Positions 45,565-52,517 of a stretch of DNA of 64,000 nucleotides are shown here, piece after piece. The DNA is from Sphingomonas sp. BK345. GTDB taxonomy: Bacteria; Pseudomonadota; Alphaproteobacteria; Sphingomonadales; Sphingomonadaceae. Position 1 is the first letter of the stretch. Every line of letters begins with the position of its first letter. The position numbers were made by a program, and so were the translations under genes. Below the pieces are notes generated by a model that was given only the letters and a program-made list of their open reading frames with translations, made no database searches and had not been told where the DNA came from. The stretch is from positions 186,001-250,000 of the forward strand of contig NZ_JACHZX010000004.1 in NCBI RefSeq assembly GCF_014193845.1, read 5' to 3'.

Positions 45565-47706
45565 TCAGTCGCCTTCGATCGGCGCGGTGAGCAGCGCGCG
45601 CGTGCCGGGATCATTGGCCTGGAACTCGACCGTGCCGCCGATGCGCTGCACCACCGCGGTCATCATCCGGCTGCCGAAGCCGCCATCGCCGCCAGCGACC
45701 TTGCCGACTCCGCGATCCGCCACGATCAACCGCAGCAGGTGGCCGTGCTGCTCCAGCACCACGTCGATGGCGCCGCCGTTCTGCGCCGGGTAGGCGTATT
45801 TGGTCGCGTTGATCACGAGCTCGGCCGCGATCAGCCCGACGCTGACGGCGCGGTCGGTCGGGATCAGCACCGGCGCGAGGTCGAGTGTGAGATGACGTCC
45901 CCATTCCTCGCCGAGCGAGGAGCGCAGGTCTTGCATCAGCTCGCCGATGTAGCGGCTGAGATCGATGACCTCGATCTGGTCGTCGCGGTAGAGGCGACGG
46001 TGCACCAGCGCCACCGCCGAGAGCCGCGAGCGCGCCTCGAGAAGCTGATCCGCCACTGCGCCCGCACCCGCGTCGCGCGCCTGGATCGCGAGGAAGGACG
46101 AGACCAACTGCAGGCTGTTCTGAACCCGGTGATCGACCTCGCGCATCAGCAGGTCCTTCTGCGCGAGCAGCGAGTCCTTCTCCGCGCCGGTGCGCTCCAG
46201 CTCGCGGTTGAGCCGGCGCAGCTCGGCCGCGGCACGCGCCTCGCCGAGCAGCCGGCGCAGCCGCGCCGCGCCGTCGACCTGCTCCAGCGTCCAGCGCCGC
46301 GCGCGCCCGCGCACCTGCTCGCGCCACAATTCGAACGAGGCGCGCGGACGGAGCGTCGCCTGTGGGTCGTGCGGTACCGCCTTGTGCGGGTTGCCGGCCC
46401 ACTCAATCTCCTCGATCCGCTCGGCCCGCAGCCACAGCAAGGCGTCACCGTCGCCGAGCGCGAAACCGAGCACGCCGGCGATCGGCGCGACCCGCGCGCC
46501 CTCGGCCCAGTCCTTGCCCAGCTCGCGGGTCGCGAGCGGCGCGGTGTCGTCACGTGTGCCGAGCCACCGCGCCAACGCCACCAGCGCGGCCTCGTCGGGC
46601 GCGATCCCGACCGTCGTCGCGCGACCGCCGCGCACCAGCGCCAGCCCATCGGCGCCGAAGGCGTGGCGGACGTCCTCGGCGCGTGCCTGCACCACGTCGA
46701 CCGGCGAGTCGCTGGTGAGCAGCAGGCCGCGCAGCGAGTCCTCCTCGCCGCGCAGCGCCAGCCGCTCGCGATAGGCCTCGGCCTCCTCCTTGGCGCGGAG
46801 CTGGCGCGCCAGCCCGCCGGCGAGCGCGGCAGCGGCGGCGCGGGTGGCGCGCGGCAGCAGTCGCGGCGTCGCATGGTGGCATGCCACCAAGCCCCACAGC
46901 AGCCCGTCCTTGACGATCGAGATCGACGCCGAGGCGGACACGCCCATGTTGCGGAGATACTCGACGTGGATCGGCGAGACGCTGCGGATCGCGACGTCGC
47001 TCAGGTCGGTCAGCTCCAAGCCGGCCGGACGCAGCGGCGCGGGGACATAGTCGATGTCGGGGATCACGCGGGTGCGGTTGCGCACGTACAGCGCGCGCGC
47101 CTGGCGCGGAATGTCGCTCGCCGGGAAATGATGGTGGAGGAAGGTGTCGAGTCCCGGCGCGCGATCCTCGGCGACGACGCAGCCCGATTCGTCGTCGAGG
47201 AAGCGATAGATCATCACCCGGTCGAAGCCGGTCAGCGCGCGGAACGCCACCGCGGCACGCTCGCACAGCGCCACGAAGGTGGTGGTGCGCTCGAACCCCG
47301 CCGCCATGGCGTCAAGCCAGCCAAGCGTCTCGGCCACGCTGCCACCGGCAGTCTCGCCCATCGGCTCCAGCTCGGCGAGCAGCCACTGACCGGTGCGATG
47401 AAGCGCGACGTCGTAGCCGTGCACCGGCGCGGCCAGGATCGTCCCGCCCGGGCCGATCGGCACCGCCTCGGCCAGCGCGTTGACGTCCTGCGCCAGCAGA
47501 TGATCGAGCTGCGCGCCGAGCCAGTCGTCGCCGAACAGCGCCTCGATCGCTCCCGCGCCGGCGACCACCTCGAGCGAGAGCGCGTCCGCGACGAGCAGCA
47601 GGCCGTGCGGCATCACCGCGCCGGGAACATGGATCGGCTCGCGGTCGCAGGCCGTCAGGTTGAGCGACTCCGCGGTCGGGTCGCGTTGAACGATGGGACC
47701 TGCCAT
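45565..47706 (-). CDS. Bacteriophytochrome sensor kinase (HisKA_2 type)
   Basis: 713 residues. Biliverdin-binding Cys20 (NLTACDREPIHVPG) sits in the N-terminal extension; PAS (about 22-115), GAF (about 140-310) with the DIP motif at 198-200 (FPASDIPRQAR) and the ACHH site (275-278), PHY (about 325-490) with PRASF at 454-458, then a HisKA_2 kinase with His526 (LMREVDHRVQNSLQLVSSFL) and ATPase LVINATKYAYP. It senses red/far-red light. Unlike most bacteriophytochromes it carries the stress-type kinase and has no adjacent regulator or heme oxygenase gene here. Confidence 0.94.
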   Translation of the reverse strand: MAGPIVQRDPTAESLNLTACDREPIHVPGAVMPHGLLLVADALSLEVVAGAGAIEALFGDDWLGAQLDHLLAQDVNALAEAVPIGPGGTILAAPVHGYDVALHRTGQWLLAELEPMGETAGGSVAETLGWLDAMAAGFERTTTFVALCERAAVAFRALTGFDRVMIYRFLDDESGCVVAEDRAPGLDTFLHHHFPASDIPRQARALYVRNRTRVIPDIDYVPAPLRPAGLELTDLSDVAIRSVSPIHVEYLRNMGVSASASISIVKDGLLWGLVACHHATPRLLPRATRAAAAALAGGLARQLRAKEEAEAYRERLALRGEEDSLRGLLLTSDSPVDVVQARAEDVRHAFGADGLALVRGGRATTVGIAPDEAALVALARWLGTRDDTAPLATRELGKDWAEGARVAPIAGVLGFALGDGDALLWLRAERIEEIEWAGNPHKAVPHDPQATLRPRASFELWREQVRGRARRWTLEQVDGAARLRRLLGEARAAAELRRLNRELERTGAEKDSLLAQKDLLMREVDHRVQNSLQLVSSFLAIQARDAGAGAVADQLLEARSRLSAVALVHRRLYRDDQIEVIDLSRYIGELMQDLRSSLGEEWGRHLTLDLAPVLIPTDRAVSVGLIAAELVINATKYAYPAQNGGAIDVVLEQHGHLLRLIVADRGVGKVAGGDGGFGSRMMTAVVQRIGGTVEFQANDPGTRALLTAPIEGD

Positions 47707-47868
47707 CGCGCGCTTATGGCAGTATTCGCGTGCCAGGCAACTAATCGGCGGCTATTTTATAGCGTTTCTGCGCGATCCCGAGACAGTCGACACGAAGGAC
47801 TTGCCCCCGCGGCGAGACGATGGAATCGGGTAGCAACCCGTTAGGATACCGGACCTAGAGCTGCCCGC

Positions 47869-48213
47869 ATGTCGACCCCTCCCCGCGAACCGCGCAGCAG
47901 CGTGATCCTCTATGCTCTGGTCGACACGGGCACCCAGGCGGTCGAGTGCCGCGTCCGCAACCTCTCGGTCACGGGCGCCTGCGTCGACAACAGTGCCGGG
48001 CTGACGCAGGGTGACGAGGTCCGCGTGACGATGGGGACGCTCGAGCAGCTCGCCGCGCGTGTGATGTGGGCCAAGGCGACGCTGGCCGGACTTCACTTCG
48101 AGGCGCAGGTCGACATCGCCGCGGCGCGCCGCCCGCGCACGCGCAACACCAGCGTTCAGCCCAGCGCCGGCTGGATGCAGCACATCCGCGACGCCTATCG
48201 CGAGCGCGGATGA
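47869..48213 (+). CDS. PilZ-domain protein (c-di-GMP receptor candidate)
   Basis: 114 residues. The PilZ pattern is visible: Arg residues at the start (PPREPRSSVILYALVDT) and NLSVTGACVDNS, which fits D/NxSxxG, then VRVTMGTLEQLAARVMWAKA. The first motif RxxxR is not perfect (REPRSS), so c-di-GMP binding is probable but not sure. It overlaps the [2Fe-2S] protein by ATGA. It is divergent from the bacteriophytochrome. Confidence 0.8.
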   Translation: MSTPPREPRSSVILYALVDTGTQAVECRVRNLSVTGACVDNSAGLTQGDEVRVTMGTLEQLAARVMWAKATLAGLHFEAQVDIAAARRPRTRNTSVQPSAGWMQHIRDAYRERG

Positions 48214-48752
48214 CGCGGCTGACCGTCAACAACGAGGCGATCGAATACCGCCTCCCGGCCGAGACGCCGCTGCTCTGGGCGCTGCGCGACGCGTCCAACC
48301 TGACCGGCACCAAATACGGCTGCGGCACGGGCAGCTGCGGCGCCTGCACCGTCGACGTCGACGGGCGCGCGGTGCGCTCGTGCCAGATGACGCTCGCCGC
48401 GGCGGAGGGGACCTTCGTCACGACGATCGAGGGCTTGTCGCGCGATCGTACCCACCCCATCCAGCTCGCACTGCTCGCGGAGAATGTGTCGCAGTGCGGC
48501 TTCTGCATCCCGGGCATCGTCATGGCCGCGGCGGTACTGCTGCGGCGCGACCCGATGCCGTCGGAGGAGGCGATCGCGGCGGCGATCACCAACGTCTGCC
48601 GCTGCGGCATCTACCCGCGCCTCACCGCCGCGATCCAGCGTGCCGGTCGCGCGATCCGCGGGGAGGAACGACTGCCCACCGGCGCGCGGCCCGGGATCGA
48701 ACCCGCCGGCGCCGCGCGACAAGTGCCCGCGCTCGACCCGCGCCAGCGCTGA
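48210..48752 (+). CDS. [2Fe-2S] subunit of a molybdenum hydroxylase (IorA-like), orphan
   Basis: 180 residues. N-terminal plant-type [2Fe-2S] cluster YGCGTGSCGACTVDVDGR with the fourth Cys in RSCQM; second cluster QCGFCIPGIVMAA and NVCRCGIYPR. This matches the small subunit of isoquinoline 1-oxidoreductase and similar xanthine-oxidase-family enzymes. The normal partner, a molybdopterin-binding large subunit, is absent: the next gene is on the opposite strand. The C-terminal 25 residues are an extra Pro/Ala tail. It overlaps PilZ by ATGA. Confidence 0.9.
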   Translation: MTRLTVNNEAIEYRLPAETPLLWALRDASNLTGTKYGCGTGSCGACTVDVDGRAVRSCQMTLAAAEGTFVTTIEGLSRDRTHPIQLALLAENVSQCGFCIPGIVMAAAVLLRRDPMPSEEAIAAAITNVCRCGIYPRLTAAIQRAGRAIRGEERLPTGARPGIEPAGAARQVPALDPRQR

Positions 48753-48759
48753 GGGCGGC

Positions 48760-50094
48760 TCAGCCCGCGGGCAGCGCCAGCGTGAAGCGCGCGCCCCCGC
48801 CGGGGGCGCTGTCAACGGTGAGCGCGCCGCCCATCGCCTCGGCGAGCCGCCGCGCGATATACAGACCGAGCCCGCTGCCGCCCGGCTCGCCGGGATCGAC
48901 GCGCTCGAACTTGCCGAAGATGCGCGCCTGGTCGGCCGCCGCGATCCCCTTGCCGGCGTCCGCCACGGTCAGCAGCGCGCGCGCGCCCTCGCGCCGAAGC
49001 GAGAGCACGATCGCACTGCCGCGCGGCGCATAGCGGACCGCGTTGGCAATCAGATTGACCGCAACCTGCAACATCCGCCGGAACTCGCCGAGTGCGACCA
49101 GCTCGCGTCCACACCCCGAGCGGTCGATCGTCACGCCCGCCTCCGCCGCGCGCGTGGCCAGCAGCGCGGCGGCGCGGCGCGCCACGTCGGCGAGGTCGAC
49201 CGGCCCGCGCTCGGTGGCGAAATCGTCGCGCTCGATCGCCTCCAGGTCGACGAGATCGTCAATCAGCCCGAGCAGGTGACGCCCTGCACCGGCGATGTCG
49301 GCGGCATAATCCGCGTAGTGGCTGTCGAGCGGTCCGTCGCCGGCGGCGCTGATCCCGTCGGCGTTGGCGATGATCCGCGCCAGCGCCCCGCGCAACAGCG
49401 AGTCGAGCCGGTGGTCGAGCGGGCGGAGCTGCGGGGCAGCGGATGGGGGTGCGGCGGCATAGGCGCCACCGACGAAGCCGCCGAAGCCGCTCCCGGTGTC
49501 GAGCCGGACGTGCCCCGCGAGCGTCACGCGCGCGCCGCTGCCGTACAGCCGCGCGGGCTGGTCGGCGAAGTCGCGTCGCTCGGTGAGCGCGTCGAGCAGC
49601 GGCATCGCGCCGTCGCGATCGGGTTCGAGCACGAACAGCCGGCTGAGCGGGCGACCCAGCGCGGCTGCCGGATCGAGCCCGAGCCGCGCCGCGGTGTCGG
49701 GCGACAGCCGCGTGACGCGCAGCTCCGAGTCGACCTCCCAGGTCCAGTCGGCGTCCTCGGGCGCGATCACCTCCGTTAGCGTGGCGGCGCCGGCGCGGGC
49801 GTGCCCGGCGGCACGCTCGCGGAGCAGTGACACGGTCAGCGCCACCCCGGTCTCGTCGGGCGCGGCCTTGACCCAGCAGTCGAGGTCGCGGTCGCCGTCG
49901 GCGATCGTCACCGCCCGCGATACCAGGATGCGCAACCGCCGCGCCAGCCGCACCAGCACGGCGACCTGGGGGATGGCGAGCAGCGCGCCGTGGCGCCCGC
50001 CCGCGCGCGCGTTGAGCGCGGCGAAGGCATCATCGGCGCGGGCGAGCCGGTCGTGGCGGTCGACCGCCGCGTGCAGCGTCGCCAGCGCGGTCAC
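48760..50094 (-). CDS. PAS-containing sensor pseudokinase (His-box Ser instead of His)
   Basis: 444 residues from GTG 50094, in a GTGA overlap with DUF2336. A PAS-like sensor (about 130-240) is followed by a DHp region that aligns with PleC-type kinases through GPLDSHYADYAADIAGAGRH and LLGLIDDLVDLEAIE. The phosphoacceptor position, normally SHELRTPL, reads DSLLRGAL, so His is replaced by Ser. The ATPase looks intact (NLIANAVRYAP, VADAGKGIA, GGSGLGLYIARR). It resembles DivL in lacking the His, though DivL has Tyr. It may sense and regulate a partner kinase or DUF2336. Confidence 0.8.
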   Translation of the reverse strand: MTALATLHAAVDRHDRLARADDAFAALNARAGGRHGALLAIPQVAVLVRLARRLRILVSRAVTIADGDRDLDCWVKAAPDETGVALTVSLLRERAAGHARAGAATLTEVIAPEDADWTWEVDSELRVTRLSPDTAARLGLDPAAALGRPLSRLFVLEPDRDGAMPLLDALTERRDFADQPARLYGSGARVTLAGHVRLDTGSGFGGFVGGAYAAAPPSAAPQLRPLDHRLDSLLRGALARIIANADGISAAGDGPLDSHYADYAADIAGAGRHLLGLIDDLVDLEAIERDDFATERGPVDLADVARRAAALLATRAAEAGVTIDRSGCGRELVALGEFRRMLQVAVNLIANAVRYAPRGSAIVLSLRREGARALLTVADAGKGIAAADQARIFGKFERVDPGEPGGSGLGLYIARRLAEAMGGALTVDSAPGGGARFTLALPAG

Positions 50095-51179
50095 GCGCGC
50101 GGGCTGCGGGCGAGCGCGCGCACGGCGGCGCGGAAATCGCGGTGCAACGTCAGCGGCGCCACCGCGCGCGCGGCGGTCTCGGGCGCCAGCGTGGCGACCC
50201 GGTCGAGCGACTCGGGCAAGGTCTCCACGTCGCGCGCACGATCGGCCTCGCACAGGACGAAGCCGACCTGTGCGATCAGGTGGCGCTCGATCCCGAGCGC
50301 GCGCAGCGCCAGCCACAGCCGGTCGCTGTCGGCGTCGAGCGTGAGCCCGCGCGCCTCGGAGAACTCGATCCCGAGCGCGTGCGCCAGCAGCGCGACGAAC
50401 AGACTGGTGCGCGCCTCGCCGAGCGAGTCGATCATCAGCTGCGGCAGCGTCCCCGCGACGGGGTCGATCGCGGCGACGAGCTGCGCCGCGGCGGCCTCGA
50501 CCCGCTCGCCGTCGTCATGCGCCGCGATGCTGCGCTGGCTCGCCTCGGACAAGGCGCGGTCGACCTCGGGCGGGACGCCGTGGCCGAGCCGCTCACGCAG
50601 CGCCGCCGCCACCCACCAGGCGAGCCGCTCGTGCAGCGCGTCTGGCAGTTCGGCGCGGCGATCGGCGTGCGCCATGCGCCGCCGACTGTCCGCCACCAGA
50701 TAGGCCACCGCACGGGCACGCACCACGCCGTCGGCGCTCTCCGCGAGCGCGGCGAGCAGCATCGCGGTGCTGCCGGGAGCGCGCTGTGCCGCCAGCGCCT
50801 CGTCGATCAGGTCGACCCGCGCCTGCGCGATCATCTCGCCCATCACCCCCGGGTCGCGCATCAGCCCCGACTCGATCAGCCGCGGCAGCGTCATCGCGCG
50901 ATTGCCGGCGAGCAGCGCGGCGGCGTCGGGAAAGCCGCGCGCCTCGAGCAGCCGCGCGGCGTGACCGGCGATGTCGCGCTCGATCGCGGCGACGCTCGCC
51001 TCGGCGAGACGGTTGATCGCCATCCGGGTGCGCTCGTCGAGCCGGTCGCGCTCGTCGGCGAAGACATCGGCGATCGCGGCGCTCAGCCGTGCCCCCGCGC
51101 GACCGTCGGCCGACGCCGCCTGCGCCGCGAGTCGCGCGGCCAGGTCCGAATCGATCGCCTGAGAGGGTTGGGCGGGCAT
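50091..51179 (-). CDS. DUF2336 family protein
   Basis: 362 residues from ATG 51179 (AAGGGG about 7 bases upstream). It is almost wholly alpha-helical, with HEAT-like pairs (LPRLIESGLMRDPGVMGEMI, LLAALAESADGVVRARAVAY) and the GLTLDADSDRLWLALRALGI segment. DUF2336 proteins occur with cell-cycle and motility regulators in alphaproteobacteria, function unknown. It is coupled by a GTGA overlap to a sensor pseudokinase and has a CtrA-like box 26 bases upstream. Confidence 0.82.
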   Translation of the reverse strand: MPAQPSQAIDSDLAARLAAQAASADGRAGARLSAAIADVFADERDRLDERTRMAINRLAEASVAAIERDIAGHAARLLEARGFPDAAALLAGNRAMTLPRLIESGLMRDPGVMGEMIAQARVDLIDEALAAQRAPGSTAMLLAALAESADGVVRARAVAYLVADSRRRMAHADRRAELPDALHERLAWWVAAALRERLGHGVPPEVDRALSEASQRSIAAHDDGERVEAAAAQLVAAIDPVAGTLPQLMIDSLGEARTSLFVALLAHALGIEFSEARGLTLDADSDRLWLALRALGIERHLIAQVGFVLCEADRARDVETLPESLDRVATLAPETAARAVAPLTLHRDFRAAVRALARSPRA

Positions 51180-51204
51180 CTCCCCACCCCTTAGCGAGCG
51201 ATCC

Positions 51205-51219
51205 TTAACCACGCTCTAA
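51205..51219 (-). promoter_or_regulatory. CtrA-like box upstream of the DUF2336 operon
   Basis: TTAA at 51205-51208, then 7 bases, then CTAA at 51216-51219: one mismatch from TTAA-N7-TTAA. It lies 26 bases before the DUF2336 ATG, between that gene and the end of the next minus-strand gene. Match seen; function inferred. Confidence 0.4.
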
Positions 51220-52397
51220 GTCACTCGCCGCAGCCACTCGACCGCGACCACCAGCGTCAGCGCGGCGTAGACCGCGACCAGGCCGAGGCCGAGGGTCGGC
51301 CAGCCCAGCAGTGTCGCCGCGGCCAGGATCGCGAGATAGCCCGGCGCGGTACCCCACCAGACCCGGCGCGGCGCGGCGCCGGCGGCGCGTTCGCCTACGC
51401 CGGCCGCGACCAGCGCCCCGATGGCGAGCAGCCGCGCGCTCGCGGTCGCCGCCTCGCGATCGACGACATGCGCCAGCAGCAGCGCCGCGACCGCGGGCAC
51501 CGCCAGGATCAGCGCGCGGCTGGCGCGCAGCAGCGCGGGCTCGTCGCGGAACAGCGCCAGCGCGGCCGCGATCTCGGCCAGCAGCACCGCCGCGAGAGCC
51601 ACCAGGATGCCCAGCCCTGGCGCGCCGAGCGCGATCGCGGCGCCGCCGACCAGTCCCGCCGCCCCCGCCGCGGCAGTGCAGGTGCCGGTACCGATCGCGC
51701 GGCGCGCGATCACCGGGATCACCGCGCGCGCGAGCGGGCGCAGCACCAGCCGCTCGAACCAGCTCGGCCGCACCGCCATCGACGCCGACAGCACCGCGCG
51801 GCCGCGCTCCTCCAGTGCGCTGGCCCGCCGCTCGATGCCGTGGCCCAGCTCCATGTCGTCGAGCCGCAGCGAGATGTGGCGAGCGCCCGCCTGGTCGGCG
51901 GCGCGCAGCAGCGTCGACTGGAGATCATAGTCATCGGGCAGCCGCGCCGCCTCCGCGATGCGCCGTGCGTCGAGCCGCGCCACGCCCGCCCAGGCCGCGC
52001 CGGCGCCGACGCGCTCGAACAGCGGCGAGGCCTGCGCGCCGGGCACCACCAGCAGCGCGTCGCCACCCTCGCCCGCCAGCGCGTGGACGACGCCCTCGGT
52101 GGTGACCAGCCCGTCCGCCATCATCACCACGCGCGCGAGCGGGTGCAGCTTGGCCAGCGCCTCCGCGGCGGTGCGGACCACGTCGACCGCGACGCCGCGC
52201 CGCCCGATCCGCGCCAGCGCGCCCATCAGCTCGGACGTCTCGCGCGACACCACGACGACGATCTGCGCGGCGTCGCACGCCACCAGCAGCCGCGCCTGAT
52301 ATTCGATCAGCGAGGCCGCGGCGAAGGGCAGCGTGGCCGCGAGCGTCCCCGGTCGGTCCTCTGCCTCATGGATCGCAAACAGGAGCCCGGCCAGCAT
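51216..52397 (-). CDS. Membrane protein with nucleotidyltransferase-like N-terminus
   Basis: 393 residues from ATG 52397. The first 230 residues resemble a MobA/NTP-transferase fold (MLAGLLFAIHEAEDRPGTLA, ARVVMMADGLVTTEGVVHAL, ALLVVPG), but the GGxGTR nucleotide loop is missing. The C-terminal part has five or six hydrophobic segments (AGLVGGAAIALGAPGLGILV, ALILAVPAVAALLLAHV, GYLAILAAATLLGWPTLGLG). The order recalls fused inositol-phosphate cytidylyltransferase/CDP-alcohol transferases, yet the D-x2-DG-x2-AR motif is absent. Probably a degenerate or repurposed relative. Function unknown. Confidence 0.6.
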   Translation of the reverse strand: MLAGLLFAIHEAEDRPGTLAATLPFAAASLIEYQARLLVACDAAQIVVVVSRETSELMGALARIGRRGVAVDVVRTAAEALAKLHPLARVVMMADGLVTTEGVVHALAGEGGDALLVVPGAQASPLFERVGAGAAWAGVARLDARRIAEAARLPDDYDLQSTLLRAADQAGARHISLRLDDMELGHGIERRASALEERGRAVLSASMAVRPSWFERLVLRPLARAVIPVIARRAIGTGTCTAAAGAAGLVGGAAIALGAPGLGILVALAAVLLAEIAAALALFRDEPALLRASRALILAVPAVAALLLAHVVDREAATASARLLAIGALVAAGVGERAAGAAPRRVWWGTAPGYLAILAAATLLGWPTLGLGLVAVYAALTLVVAVEWLRRVT

Positions 52398-52517
52398 GGC
52401 ATGGCTGTTACGGGGTGCCGTGCACCGCGGCAATATCCGTGACGCGGCGCAGCGACGCGGCGGACCGAGCGACTGTGCCCCTCCGAGACGGCTTCCCGAT
52501 GCCGGCAAACGTGTTAG

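Noticed and set aside
45739..47844. A 701-codon plus-strand frame opposite the bacteriophytochrome
   Set aside because: The minus strand shows all phytochrome motifs; the plus frame is Arg/Gln/Gly-rich noise.
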